Source: Pterois miles (taxonomy: Eukaryota > Chordata > Actinopteri > Perciformes > Scorpaenidae). From it: a stretch of DNA of 64,000 bases. Location: the NCBI GenBank assembly GCA_947000775.1, contig CAMQGK010000604.1:3960501-4024500 (forward strand). Direction: 5' to 3'. Position 1 is the first letter of the stretch; each line of letters opens with the position of its first letter. Positions 45,165 to 59,204 of this stretch are shown here, piece after piece. The translations under genes and the position numbers were made by a program. A model generated the notes under the pieces. That model worked only from the letters and a program-made list of their open reading frames with translations, was not told the DNA's origin and ran no database searches.

Positions 45165-46664
45165 CTAAAAATATGCATATGTTCTGATTTGTGTGCTGCT
45201 AACAGAGCACCGCTGTACCTATATGTGCTGCGTGAAGTGTGTCCCATTCTGTGATCCCCCTAATTAACAATACAATACCTTATGCACAGACAAGGATTAA
45301 TAATTGAGAATGTGTAAAATGGAATTGGAAATGAAATGACTTGGATCAAAAGTTAATTAAGAAACACCTTGCACAAATATATCTTTTTAGATTGTTCCTA
45401 CTTGTGCGACAGCATGAGAGGTTCACGCCGGTCTGACTGAGCCAGTCAGTAGCAGACTAAAACAAATCTACTGCGAAACTGGAGGTGACCAAGAATTTGA
45501 TCTTTCAGTCTTTTTATTTGTCTCGATCAGAAGACAAAGTTTACTTGAGAATATACTTAAAAATGCTATTTTTTTTCCTTCGTAAATCACTTAATACAAA
45601 GCAAAAGCGTGACGCTCAGTGTCAGGGCTACAGAAAACACTCTTTATTATCATTTTTAGGACTCATGAATATGTTTACGTTCTGTTACAACTGATTAAAA
45701 GACATTCAAAAGTGAAATGCAACATACAGCAATGCAGATGTGCCACTGATAATGATGCTGGAGTGAAGCGTGTGGACGAGAATTGTACAAATAAATAAAT
45801 AAGCTCAAACAAACAGGGAAAAATCGTCCCACCAGAGCAATTATGGATCTAATCAGAGGTTTCTGCGTGAAGGTACAGCTCTCCTATCTCGCTCCCATTT
45901 GCATCATAACACAGTGTGCAATATTAATTTCCGAGTTTACTGCTTATTGGAAGTGCAAAGTATGAAAAGCCATTAAGGCCCCAAATAGGAAAGCAATTTG
46001 CTGTCACATGGATTCGGCTCTATTAAAAAGAAAAATCTTGTTAACCATTTGGAATTAGAGTCATTTGGCAAAAGGCATTCTGCCGCACTCCAGTAAAATA
46101 AGTAATTATGCTTCTCTTCCATCTATCCCTCTCTTTCTTTCATTTGCACAGGCGAAGTGGGGAGTGGCGGATGGGGAGAGCGACTGGATGCAAAGGTAAT
46201 TAAAGTTGTTGGCTATCTGTTTGGTTAATGTAGGGATCAGGCCAGCTGAGAGCTTCGAAGGCGAAAGCAAGATGAGAAACACATCCATTTTTCTGTCTGT
46301 GTCTAGCAGCCCCCAGGCTAACTCTGATCTGGTCCATATATCACCTATTCCAGTCCCGCAATCCACAAACAGGGAACTATCCATATAGAAAAACTCAAAC
46401 TGACTATTCCTCTGAGCTTATCTCCGTTTCATTTGGGTTCCAACTGAGTAAAATCTCATTAGCAGCTCTCAGTTTAAATTAAACCATCTCTGCAGGCCCT
46501 GATGTCTTAGCAGAATACATACCATGTACTCTGCTGTGTGCTGCATACACTCATAGCATTTGTCACTTCGCTAAGTAAGTGCGTCACTCCTTCCTTAACT
46601 TTTTTTGTTGTTTACCCGTTAAAAAAAACACGTATGCCTGGAGTGTGATCCTAAAACAAAATAG
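45165..46664. other. Unique sequence, possible regulatory DNA
   Basis: 45890-46110 is TAAT/ATTA-rich and non-repetitive (CAATATTAATTTCCGAG, GCCATTAAGGCCCCAAATAG, GTAATTATGC), the look of a conserved non-coding element. A plus-strand 44-bp segment at 46152-46195 has excellent splice sites but no assignable product. Confidence 0.35.
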
Positions 46665-47108
46665 TGGACACATTTTCTATTTTACTTATTATGCTTATTT
46701 TCAGGTGCATACCTTTCGTTCTACGTTACTCACACCAGCTCTGGAAAAACCAGTCTGCTCTGATTGGTCAGCTGGCCCACTGCTGTTGTGACTGGTCAAC
46801 CAAACCGTACTCTTCGGACTCCATGCCAGCTACGCTCCAGCTACGCTCTCTAGCTTTGTTTGCGAACGTGCAAAACTAGGCAGGTATTACACAAATATTT
46901 TACTTGATGACATCACCATGTTATGGAAGAAAAGACGGGACTTCAAACAAGGCATTTCAGACAGTTCAGGAGCAGTGTTTCTGTGGGCGAGAGTAACTCC
47001 ATTTGGCCTGGACTAAACTTTGTAACTTTGCAGACCTTAAACATGCACAACAAACTATATAACACACTGAAAGGGTAAACCCACAAAAGCATGATAGGTC
47101 CTCTTTAA
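46665..47108. mobile_element. MITE-like element, AGGACC...TTTAA end
   Basis: The left part TTATTATGCTTATTTTCAGG and the right part CAAACTATATAACACACTGA, AAGCATGATAGGTCCTCTTT match my memory of a common fish element whose ends read TTAAAGGGGACCTATTATGC. The left end is worn. It is related in style to 54845-55344. Non-coding. Confidence 0.6.
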
Positions 47109-50100
47109 AGGATATATTGGTAGAAACACAATAACAGCTCCGAACCTGTCCCTATCCCATTCCTATGCCAACCAGACTCATTTGGAGTGAACTCTTGCCC
47201 TGAGCCTTTAGTTTCGCAGCATTTTCTGAATAGTGTCATGACCTCTTAATCATCATTATCGCAGCTCAATGGGTAACCTATCCAACAAGACTTGGCTCCC
47301 CTCACTCCACCATAGGAATGAAAGCCCAAAAAAAAGAAAAAGTGATTTATGGGGTGGCATGTATGGCCTCTGAGGTGTTTTATGGTTGGACCTGCAGGGC
47401 CTATTTAGGAAGCACTGCGTGCTCCGTCCTGACCACAGGTATTGATCGTCAGCAATGGCCATGGCGTGGCTGACTAGTTAAAGCCCTGCATGTGCCCTCA
47501 CAGGGAGATGAAAATGAGGCCTCTGTGTGTAATGATCTGTGTATGAGCAGGGAGAGGAGGCCACAGAGACGGAGAGGAGAAGAAATTAAATCATTCCTTT
47601 GCTCTTTCAGGAGAGGCACCGCAGCCAGCCATGCTTGGCTGCTTAATGTGGGATCTGTTTTTGAGAGGAAAATTAAAAAGTGAGAGAGAAGAGGGGGAGT
47701 GGGAGAGTAGGAGGAAAGAGAGATAAATGGCTGGATGTGGAGGCGGTAAATGAGAGCATCCTGATGCAGAGAGCTGTGTGCGGATGTCCCTAATGGGGTA
47801 GGCTGATGTGAGCTGTCTGGTAGCTGACCACCACGTTTACATCGCCTTCCTGCCTACCCCACACCAGGCCCTTCCAGCGCTGAGACGCTCTGTGCTAATT
47901 GGCAGAAAACGATGGTGCATAACGAGTACAGAAGAGACATTGGTCTAATTTGAGAGGGGGTGAAACGATGGATAAAATGCTTCTAATCATATGAGGCATT
48001 TTCTTGTCTGTGAGACACAGACTGCGGCTTTCCCTCCCTCCTCCGGAGAGCCTCGAGTCAAGACACACAGGGACAAAGACTGTATGAGCAAGCAGATTGT
48101 TAATCCACACAAGCTTAAAGACAAAAAAGAAGCATCAACACCTGAAATCCAACATCTCAAATCAAATCAACACCTGACTTACTCAAGTCGGTCAGGCAGC
48201 AAACAGCCAGTCTATGAGAGCTGCACTATATTTTTACTTGTGCAGTCATTAGTTACACAAAACATGGCTCTTTCAATTCCACTGTGAATTTTATTCATGG
48301 GCTGAATTTGTGAGCAGACTACAAGATGTGCGAATTGGACAATCACATGGTGTCAAAATCTCTGAAAGAATGGCTGTAGTTCAAGAGAAGAGTGACGCTT
48401 CGTCTACAACAGCTGAATGAACCAGCTTAAACAGAAGTGATGGTGGGTGTAAGGATGCCAATCACTGAGAACAACTCATTGCATTGTATTGTTTTCACTG
48501 GAGGAAGTCAAATAAGGCATAAACAACCTCTGCTGCATATCATGAAACAAACTGTTCCAAAAGAACTGATAATGATCATTTATCTCAGAGAAACCATTCC
48601 CTTTAACATGTGCGAAATGCTCAAAAGATGTCGGGGTAGAGAGGGTATAGACAGGGTAAAGGCAGGGTCCAAACCTGTATAAGACCTTTTGTATGACCCC
48701 ATCCTCAGAGCCTCTCACTTCCACCCCACAGGGGTGAGTGCCTGTTCATTTCACCTCGCCGGCCTCATTAACACAGCCCTCTGCCATCATTAAGACGTTT
48801 GCAGCGAAATTAATTGAAAGACAGATTAAAAATAAATTAAGAAAAATGCGTCGCAGAATGCCTACGTGCACTTCATAAATCACCGGGGCAAAGCCAGGCG
48901 CTGGCTCCCCATAATTAACTGCAGACTATTTATTTTATCCTGACGGTATAAATTAGAATTCAGACGCACAGATTATATTAGGGCTGTCTGCCATGCGGAA
49001 CTGCTGAGGGGTGTGCAGAATATTTTAAGGATACAAAGAGGAGAACAGAGAGAGAGGGAGAGGGAGAGAGAGATAATATGTAGAAAGGCAAACAATATGT
49101 AAATGTATACAAAGCAGAGAGATAACATTTGCGTCCCATGGAGAAAGTATTTACTCAGGCAGTGCATAAAGAAACAATAGACGAAGCAATTAAAAGCAAC
49201 AATCAAGTGCATGATTAAAAGAAACAACAAATGCCTGATTAAATGAACTGTGCCAGTTGTTTCGTCGACTCCTTGACGGTGAGAACGGGATATCAGTTTA
49301 AGTATCCGCCGTTGTTTGTCTACACTAGGCCTGTGAGCTGTAATAGAGCTGGTGACATAACACTGCCCAGGAAATCTCCCCTGCCGCTTCCCACTCTCCT
49401 GCTGTATCACAACCTGGCCACTTCACATGCAAATGCAGACTAAACCTTTTTCTGCCAGTCAGCCCCAGACACCCCCCACAGACACATTAGTATCTCTGCG
49501 TCTCTCTCTCGGCGCTACAGTCAGTGCTGGCCACACACTGCCTCCTCGTGGGCACAGTGCCCAGGCTGGCACCGAGCCAGACCTGCTCTGCCACACCGGA
49601 CTGGCAAAACGCTCCTTCTCTCCACACTCCAGATTCCCTGCACATCCTTTCATCACAACGCCCGTAGCCCTCTCCTCCTCCTTTCTCCGTCTTTATTCTG
49701 CACCACAGCTGAGATCCACACTTTGAAAGTATGCCCTCCAACCAGCCACAGAGAAATAATGCTACCACGACTACTGCCGGGGAAGAAATAAAAGCGCTCC
49801 CACATTTGAATGCTTGGTTATTATGCAATCACACTGAAGGCAAAAGCGAGTTATCTATAAACAATGTTACATCAAGGCACCGTACCAGGTATCAGGTGCA
49901 TAGTATGGGAGCATGAACAAGCACTGGAAGCCCTGACATGTATTCAATTTAGTTCATTTTCATGAATCAACACAAAAAGAAGGAATTGAGCCACCTTGTT
50001 GGCAGTCGTTACACTGACAGATATGACAATACAATATGGGGCTGCCAGCAGACTCAAAGTTGGTCTTGATGGAAGATATGGTATACTTGATAGGATCTGC

Positions 50101-50800
50101 ATTGCAGCCACAGCCAGGGGACAGATACTCTATATAGAGACGCTGCACTCTACTACTGAATACAAACAAAACCACCACAGTAAATATTTTAAAATTAGAC
50201 TGTCAAAATGATTAAGTAGTCGATATAAAAGATATTTGTACACTGTCATCCAGTATACTGTACAGTAATACATAAACATAATACAGAATGCACATCTGCA
50301 AAGTGGGGTATAAATTAGCAAGTGTCTTTTCATTTCACAAAGTACTGAACTAGCACATTAAGTTAGTCTTTTATGGCAAGACGGACTAAAACTCAAATAA
50401 TCAATGACACTCATACTGCACACACTGGATCATATTTTACATCATCTCTGCAGTAGACGCCCTGATTTTGTTATAGTTGTTAATATTGCCTCCAAATATC
50501 TCGTCCCTGTTTCCTTTTTCCTGCTTTCTCATTGTTGACGCTTGTAAACTCATCCTCAGTGAGTTAAGAGGAAAGTCTGGGTTTTATGGGTGGCAGTGGG
50601 TAAAATAACAAAATCATGTGGTGTATCTTTAAGAATTAAGCATTTTTTTTGTAATTTTTATTGTTTGGTTATGCAAGTGTCCTACTGTGACAGCTTCACA
50701 GAGGGAGACTTGTACAATGTGCTGCTTCCAGCACAGAATCCATTTAAATCCTACTGTTTCACAGGGTTAGCTCTACTTCCCCTCTGACAATGATGTCAAT
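47109..50800. other. Mostly unique sequence, possible regulatory islands
   Basis: No exon or repeat recognised. 48755-48985 is TAAT-rich unique DNA (GCGAAATTAATTGAAAG, CCATAATTAACTGCAG, GGTATAAATTAGAATTC), plausibly a conserved non-coding element. GA-rich tract at 49046-49072. Open frames up to 145 codons on the minus strand (48973-49410) end in low-complexity Ser-Leu repeats and are not credible genes. Confidence 0.4.
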
Positions 50801-53800
50801 TTCAGCCGTGTGTGTGTGTGTGTGTGTTGTGTATTTGCATTTTGGAGACTCCTATCACACCTGTGTTTTTTGCAGGACTACAGGGGGGCAGTATGGAGAG
50901 GCAGACAGAAGGCGGTGAACAACCTGTGCTGCTGGCTTGGTGTCAGTTATTAAAGTGGTATTTTAAGTACAAACAATAGCCCAGTGAGCCACCTTGTGTG
51001 ATCACCTGATCAACTGTCAACACTGCAAAACTGAATCTAATTTGTAATATTTGTAATGCAGCAATTGCCACATACACAACCAAAACTTCACCCGAGTGGT
51101 GTTAGCAAGGCTTATACCGCAAAATACTAAGCAGGTTTTTAACAGTCATAGCACGAGAAACAACCACCCTGCCTCAGATGTATAATTTTGTTTCCCCGGT
51201 GAGTAAAAAGCCTTGGAGGCGAGTGCATACGCAGCAGTCATGTTTGTTAAGATACATGGCTAGAACCGGCCCTTTTTTCTCAAGCACCGGAAAAACCAGT
51301 AAATCACCAGCAAAGAAAATAAATATATACTTATTACATTCTGCACACTGCATATATTCACCTCCTTAACATATTGCACAGGCACGGTGCAAATGTGCAG
51401 TGCTGCACACAGGCAAAAACATGCCATGAAAAATGACAGCAGGGAGGGGTAACTGCAGACCTGGAATATAATGGTGCGGTGGAGCGGAGGAGAAATAATC
51501 ATACCTAGTGGTGGGGGGATGAGGGGAGGTGGGAGGAGCAAGAGGAAGATGAGTCTGTGCCCTGTAGCAGGGAAATGGAGCTCCACTGCTCTGCTGCTGC
51601 TGGCTGCCTGATTCCCCAATAACGCTGCACAAGAGCTCCCTTCAGCAAGGGGCAGCAGCAGGCAGCATCTGTACTCTAGAAATACATCCCCCTGATGCTC
51701 CACAGCCACAGGAGACACACACAGATGCTACAATATTAAACTATGCACATTATAGCAGACACAGAGGTGTTAGTTGCAGTAAAACACCCAAAATACATAT
51801 TCATTAAATACAAAGGAAATGATCAAGCAAATTCCAGCAATGACGCTGATAGACCAGCTGGTTTCTGTCCTTCACAGAATTTTGATTAGAGCTGAAATCA
51901 GCGTGCAGTTCCCTCTGTGGCCGTTAGGTGTCTCTCTTTCACTTCGCATGGCTGTGGCTCTCTCCCTCTGCTCCTGAACTCCCATCTACACATAATATAT
52001 ACACCATCATTTGAAAATGGCAGCTTTTTGAAAATTCACCTTGATTATCAGACATTAAAAGTGACTTCTCCAGAGCTGAGTGTCTGGCTAGGGGGATGGC
52101 TGCAGACAGCAGAACAATGCAGCAGGCTTGATATTAATGCCTGGCTGGGGTGTGCAGGGAGGAGAGAGGAGCCAGCCCTTTGTTCTCTCCTACAGCCAAT
52201 TATTTTTTACGTGTGCCTCTTTTCACAACAACAAGAGAGAATTTAATTTTAATGCACTCTGGAAAAAAAAAAGGGGAAAAAAAAACATCTACAGTATTCT
52301 TAAACAGAGATGGGGACTAGCATCTGCGCTTAAGTATATATGCACACATCTCTGTATGAGGCACAGACGGATGACAGGGGCAACAAGAATGACATCAACA
52401 CAAACACACAGCAGCATGAATCCTCTCATGCAAAATGCTAAAACACATACTGTCTCTCTCCCAAACCAAAGCAGAACTGTGCACAGCCCTACCTTTCTGA
52501 AAGAAAAGACCGAAATGAGAAGAGACACACCAAAATAAAACCATGGTTATTTCATTATACAGCATTATGGTGCCGTGGTAGGGGTGCACATTTACATGTG
52601 CATACCCAGGACACGATGATAAGAAAGCGCACTGTAAAAATAGCAAGGATTCCAGATCAAATGGCATGAAAAAAAAAAAACAGGATTGCTGTTGGTAGGT
52701 ATGTGGCCAAATATTTTTCTAATTGGAAGGGCACTTTATCTTGCTGTCAGAGAAGCAGTAAAAAGCGGTGCTGTTCCCAGAAGGAGAGGAGCACAGCTTG
52801 CTGGCCTTTTATTAGTGCCGGAGCTCTGATATATGCGTCTGCTCTAGGCTTTCATCAGGAACCAGCGCCATAAACACACACGTACATACACACAAAGAAC
52901 TGATACAAACAAGCCACGCTGAAAACCCAAATGCGACCACTGTTTAACAATTCAGCTGCTTTCTAAACATGCAATCAGCATATACTCAACAGCAAATTAC
53001 TGCCAAAAAGTTGTCTATTACAAAATGATGATGCCTACAGTAACTGGGGGGCATTTTTTGGTTTACAGGTTAACACAATGATAACACATCAATTGCAAAA
53101 CTACACTAAGAAGCATTGAAATCCAGAAACAATAGAGCAGCATACAGAGCAAATAACTGCCTCAGTACAACCAGACAGTGTAAAATGGTACTGGAACAAC
53201 CTGGCGGTGTAAAACGATTAAGTCACTGGAGAATAAGAAAGCACAAAATACAGCATGCACACACAAACACTGCAGCACAAACTCTTACATATGCAGTTCA
53301 TGCAAAGCCAGTTTTTTTGCACACACAGGGACTCCAAACTGACTCATACAGACAGACACACGGGCACAGACAAAGACAGTCAGACTGACAGACGCATGCG
53401 CACATGCACGCACACACATTCACACACCCACACTCACAACACACAGGCTAAATTAAATTTCAGTCCTTGGGCAGACAACTAAACTGCTTGTGTGTGGGTC
53501 CTACTCTGCAGCACAGCAAAACCAATTCTCTGACGATGGTGAAATTAAAGGGCAGAATCCAGCCTGTTTATGGCGCTCAGTCTCTTCTCCTCCTCTCAAT
53601 CAAATGTTTTATTAGCAATCATTTGGTCCTAAAAGTCATGTTCTTGGGAGGCAGCCGGCATGATGACGGCCGCCGCTGGACAGACAACACCACTTCAGGG
53701 CATACCACTCCGGATTATTTACACCTGGAGCTAAGGGTCTGCAAGAAGCTCCTAATTAACCCCAAGATAACCATGTTTAGAAAGGGCATGCTTAGCTACA

Positions 53801-54318
53801 CCTCCTGCTTCCATCATGTCCATGCCTTTATCTATACTGTACCTTGAATTACACTCAAAATTGGATGTATAAGTAGGCTGAGTGCTAAGTAGTAGCTGAC
53901 AATACAGAACACGTTTACTAGTTTGTAAAAAAGCCCAGCAGGCCAGAGGGTGTCTAGAACTGGCTGAGCAAATATATAAAAAAAACATTTTGATCCTACA
54001 AAGGGAATAATAATGTGAACAAAATGCAATAATAACATGAGTCTTTATTGATCTGCTATGGAGCACTACCTCATGAAATCATTATTTTTGATTCTGTTGC
54101 ACTGTCTGAGTACTGTACCTGCTGATTGAGGCAGCCATGTTGGACACCTCGGCATGTAGCGGCAGGAAAGCAGAGCACTTCTGATGTAAGATGCTTCTAG
54201 TCATCTTATACTAGCTATTAAGGGACAAAGCTTTTAACCGAACATTTCATTGCAGTGGTATGACTTGTTTTTATGTGACAAATACATTTTGAATATAAAA
54301 GTGAGCGCTCACTTTCAT
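50801..54318. other. Unique sequence, possible regulatory islands
   Basis: Short (GT)n at 50810-50827, CA-rich tract at 53393-53445. The 152-codon minus frame at 51260-51718 has hydrophobic runs (LIFLLLLPPPLIPPPL) but no family. 53550-53770 (TTTTATTAGCAATCATTTGG, GGATTATTTACACCTGG, CTCCTAATTAACCCC) looks like a conserved non-coding element. Confidence 0.4.
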
Positions 54319-54848
54319 TTAACCCATTAAGACTGGATGCTACATTTGTATGTTTATATCTTTAGGACCAGGTTTCGCAGACGCGTTTGTACCATTAAGA
54401 CCGGATGCGATATGCACGATTTAGACATTTTTAGTTCAGTAAGATAATGGAGTACAGTGATGTATTACAGACCCATTTTTTTTGTACACTACCATTTAAG
54501 TTCTTGCACTGCAATTTTTTTTATTACAGTGCCACTTTCAGTTAAAAACATCGCTATAAACTGGGTCCGAATTTTTAAATTTTTTAAAAACATTTAATAA
54601 TTTAAAAAAAATGTAATGTTTTTTAGGACAAAGCCAATAAGTTCTCATCAAAGCCAAAAGTCTAAGCTGTCAGTTTTGTTTTCATTTCATGTTTCTATCT
54701 GCTACAGAGGCTGAGAAATTAAGGTTTTGGTAAATGCTGATTCTGTCAATTTTTTTCAGAAATCCTCAAGTTTTAGGAGATTGTTTTCAAAAACCGCTCG
54801 GGTTTTAGTGCGTTTTTTTATACAGGCCCTCAGGTCTGAATGGGTTAA
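54319..54848. mobile_element. piggyBac-like non-autonomous element
   Basis: TTAA followed by CCCATTAAGAC on the left and GTCTGAATGGG followed by TTAA on the right: TTAA target duplication plus CCC...GGG inverted ends, the signature of piggyBac elements. An internal copy of ACCATTAAGACCGGATGC repeats part of the left end. Non-coding, about 530 bp. The right TTAA is shared with the next element. Confidence 0.6.
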
Positions 54849-55344
54849 AGGTCCCATATCATGCTCATTTTCAGTTTCATACTTGTATATTGTGTTTCTA
54901 CTGGAACATGTTTATATGATGTAATGTTTAAAAAAATGTTTTCTTCATTCTGTCTGCCTGAATATGCCTGTATTTACCTTCTGTCTGAATCGCTCAGTTT
55001 TAGCTCATTTCAATGCAGTTGCACTAGAATCACGCTGGGTTCATGTTTACTTCCTGTCAGCTGGAGTCTTTCACATACACTGCAACCGGAAAGTGGGACA
55101 CATTTAAAATGTCTATGTTTGAAACTGTGACATGATATATATTGTATACTTGTGACGTCACAAATGAACAGAAATCCAGACGGCTTGTTTCAAAGACACA
55201 GTTTTTGACTACGGGCTGTGTGTATTTCTCCATGGACTGAGTTTCAATACTTTCACAGTATTTATATAGATAACACTTAAGCCTGTAGTATATGTAAATA
55301 AAAAGGCATGAAAACCTAATTTTTTTACAATATAGGACCTTTAA
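54845..55344. mobile_element. TTAAAGGTCCCATAT TIR element
   Basis: Starts TTAAAGGTCCCATATCATGC and ends AATATAGGACCTTTAA, inverted ends with one gap. The interior (TTTCTACTGGAACATGTTTA, CTGTCTGCCTGAATATGCC, CACATTTAAAATGTC, TTGTGACGTCAC) matches a common fish repeat I recall. Non-coding, 500 bp. Superfamily unassigned. Confidence 0.75.
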
Positions 55345-56339
<995 letters not shown>

Positions 56340-56797
56340 AAAGTAAATCTCACTGATGAGAATCAGTTGAAGGTGCTAAACGCAAGATAGGGAGCATTTC
56401 TATTGCCGGCGGCTTGCAGCTAACGGTGCTAATGGTGAAAACAACGGCAGCAGTGCTGACGGACCTAACAGTGTTAACCTGGGGGAACCGGAGGGCAGTT
56501 GCTATGCTTCCACAATGGCGCTGTGGGTCGGGACGGCGTTATCAGCTGTAACTGCCGTATGAGAGCAGTGCAGAATGGCAGCTCATAGCTGCGAATGTAT
56601 GAACATGCACTAAAAAGCACATGCAGCAGCCACGGCGGTATCAACAAAGCAAAGAGAAGCTGGGATTACAACAGACGCGGAGTGAGAGTGACTTCGTTCT
56701 CTGCTCAGGTAGACATTACTCCTTTACATCTTTACATAGCAAATAGTTATTTGATGCTATATTAATGTTCTGAATCTCATCCAGAGCATCTTTAAGT
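56340..56797 (-). mobile_element. Dispersed repeat ending GCATCTTTAA
   Basis: AAGGTGCTAAACGC, TTGCAGCTAACGGTGCTAAT, GGGTCGGGACGGCG, GCGGAGTGAGAGTGACTTCG, TTCTCTGCTCAGGTAGACAT, TTACATAGCAAATAGTT and ATGTTCTGAATCTCATCCAG occur in an order I recall from a common percomorph repeat that ends ...GCACCTTTAA. The left border is uncertain. Non-coding. Confidence 0.55.
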
Positions 56798-57160
56798 TTT
56801 ATTTCTTACTATAATACCGCAGAACATGCGGCAATATTTTAGATGTCAGTTTGAGAGTTTTCATTCGCTTAAGTAATAAATCCTTATATTACTTTTTAAA
56901 TGTTATCTTAGAAGTAAAAATCATTACCTGTGTCTCTGTGTAGGTGGGCCCACATGGTATCAGGCAAAGCAGTGGTTGTCTCATCCTGCTCCTGGTGTCC
57001 TAACCGAGGTAGGTCTTTGCCCCACATGAGCCTCCGGGTTGTTACATCTGTGCCCCACCTGGGTGCTCTCTGTAGCCAGCCTGCCCCATGCTGCACTCTG
57101 CAAAGAGCATTTTTCTGTCATTACTGCTACAGCTGAAGGATAGACACAGACAAGCATACA
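56798..57160. other. Possible repeat remnant with exon-like signals
   Basis: GGTGGGCCCACATGG, CATGAGCCTCCGGGTTG and TGCCCCACCTGGGTG recall a dispersed fish repeat made of variations on TGGGCCCCAC. On the minus strand 57097-56928 has good splice sites and one open frame of 56 codons, but I favour a repeat. Confidence 0.3.
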
Positions 57161-57395
57161 TGCTTAAAGGAATAGTCTGACAATCTGGGAAATATGCTTA
57201 TTGCTGAGAGTTATATAAGAAGACTGAAACCACTCTCATATGACTGTTAAATATGAAGCTACAGATCGTTAACTTATCCTGGCTTAAAGACTGTAAATGG
57301 AAGAAACAGCTAGCCCGGCTCCATCTAAAGGTAAAAAAAAATGACTAGTAGCACCTTGAGAGCTCAATAACTAATGTCAAATATAGTGTTTGTTT
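57161..57395 (+). mobile_element. TTAAAGGAATAGT-type repeat, truncated
   Basis: GCTTAAAGGAATAGTCTGAC, AATCTGGGAAATATGCTTAT, GAGAGTTATATAAGAAG, AAATATGAAGCTACAG and CTGGCTTAAAGACTGTAAAT follow, in order, a fish repeat I recall with a TTAAAGGAATAGTTTGAC end. The right end is not seen. Confidence 0.6.
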
Positions 57396-57639
57396 TATTC
57401 TCTTCACAGATGTGAGAGCTTTTTTTAAAAAACCTTGGCCATTCATGGTTTATCAATATTGAGAGTGAAAGTCTGGAGTAAACTTGCATTAAATAACAAG
57501 TTAAGCTGTGATTAAATTTTATTTCAGTTTTGTAGTTTACATTCTAGTTTCTTTGCTGGATTTCATTTTATTTTAGCTATCTACAATGATTATTATTGTC
57601 GGTACTTATTTCCTTTTTCCACCAGAGGACAGCATGTCA

Positions 57640-57850
57640 GTGTCATGTTTTGCAGCGCCAAGACGTGGTGCAGTACCAGCAGCCCTCGCTTAGGTTTAGG
57701 CAACAACATCACTTAGTTAGGTTTAGGAGAAACATCATGGTTGGCCTTAAAATAAGTATGTAAACAAAGTACAATATGTACAGAAAAAAACATAACATAA
57801 GTACAGAAACCATGTCACAAACATTAGTCTTTATCACTTTTATGGCGTAC
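57640..57850 (+). repeat. TTAGGTTTAGG-type fish repeat
   Basis: Contains AGTACCAGCAGCCCTCGC, TTAGGTTTAGGCAACAAC, ACTTAGTTAGGTTTAGG and ATCATGGTTGG. A reverse-complement piece lies at 24960-25070. No visible ends. Confidence 0.5.
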
Positions 57851-58896
57851 AAATGACGTGCTACAAGCAAGAACGGCGTTCTTATTGCACTCTTTTGCCT
57901 TGCGCATTATCGTGTCATTCATATGCTTTTTCTGCAACCAGCCTGCAATAAAAATTCTGTTCCTCATTAGTTTTGTAAACACTGCCTGTTATGTCCATTG
58001 GAAGGACCTATATGTCAATCAAACATGACCAGGAGAAGAGTGAAAACATCTTTTACATTGAGAAATGCCTTCTGTGCTGTTCTTTGCTCTTCTTTCACTG
58101 AAGAAATACTCTCCAGGTCTGATGCTATTGCAGCATCTACGCTAAACTCTTCAGAAACCACCACTGTTAGTTAGAACGAACAGTCGCATCTCTGTGACGC
58201 TTCACACACTTAAGCAACGGCCATAGCTACCAGTAGCTACCAGCAGTTTCCAGTAGGTCCTCACAGATTGGCCCCTGATCTGACTTGCTGACCACAAATG
58301 CAAGCTTGACATGAAGGATTTTCGTGTGAGATGCGATCCTGCAATTCTTATTTGATCTTGTGGCATTGCATGTCCACACGGTTGAAATGTTTATCAGTAA
58401 AACTGAAAATGCACTTTAGTGCTCATTTTGTACTTAGTAATCATTTTTATAAATCCTAATACACAACGTGACATGCATAATGTAATAAGTTTAACATAAA
58501 AGGTTCTGCAAAAATCCATTACATTATGCGGTCAACATTTTACTGCATTATAGGGCAGGTATTGTACTTCCATTATGACCTGCTACAGCCCATGATCATA
58601 AAGGTATAGCTATAGTTGTAAAAGAGAACTACATAATTATAGAACAGCTATAATATGTTGTGTTTTTACTCATAGGAACCTTCACTGCAGATCGGTATGC
58701 AGCTAAGCACAGTGACAACTGGAATTACACAGTTTACGAATTAGAAGAAATATGACTTTTATAGACCTTGACATGCAAGAGTGGATCAGAGTCCTCTTGT
58801 GAGTGGGATTGCTTTTTTGTTTCCCATGTACATAGTGAATGTGTGGATGAAGGTTGGGCTTGTGTGTGGACATGTGCTGGGTCAGAGTAGGCTGAC
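57851..58896. other. Unique sequence, no gene seen
   Basis: Small direct repeat of AGCTACCAGTAGC at 58227-58240. Nothing else recognised. Confidence 0.45.
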
Positions 58897-58973
58897 CTGA
58901 GTTCTCCGCGCCAGCTTACATTCCTGTTCATATAGTGCTTCATTCTCTGCCTCCAGATGCCCTTTAACTGCAG
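58897..58973 (-). CDS. Candidate exon of a coiled-coil protein gene
   Basis: On the minus strand the strong acceptor TTTCTCTCTGTCATGTC plus TTCCTCAG opens a 77-bp exon that closes at CTCAG before GTCAGC. In the frame that starts after two bases it encodes 25 residues including VKGHLEAENEALYEQECKLA, strongly coiled-coil-like with 11 G-starting codons of 25. Another frame is open (LQLKGIWRQRMKHYM) and would join in phase to the exon at 62219 but has poor coding character. With the preferred frame, an exon ending with one codon base is missing between this one and 62219. Product not identified. Confidence 0.55.
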
Positions 58974-59204
58974 CTGAGGAAGACATGACAGAGAGAAAAA
59001 GATGGAGATGACACCATGGCACATTACAATCCAAACTCTACATTTACAAAACTTGAGCACTATCATCCACTGCATGTTACTGAAAGAATGAGTGTTTCAA
59101 GTATTTAATAGAATGCAATGTGATTTAAAAACTTATACTCTAGTTTCTTTTTCACATTACACACTATAATATTGTAACTGTACAATTACCAGTTTCATCT
59201 AAAC

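Noticed and set aside
46152..46195. 44-bp plus-strand exon with excellent splice sites
   Set aside because: All three frames are open, none is recognised, and no other plus-strand exon supports it; treated as a pseudo-exon.
48973..49410. 145-codon minus-strand open frame
   Set aside because: Ser-Leu low complexity from a GA-rich tract and no recognisable domain.
51260..51718. 152-codon minus-strand open frame with hydrophobic runs
   Set aside because: Low-complexity Leu/Pro stretch, no family, overlapping alternative frames; probably chance.
56928..57097. 170-bp minus-strand exon with good splice sites and 56 open codons
   Set aside because: The DNA recalls a TGGGCCCCAC-type dispersed fish repeat and the translation is Trp/Gly/Arg-rich without family.
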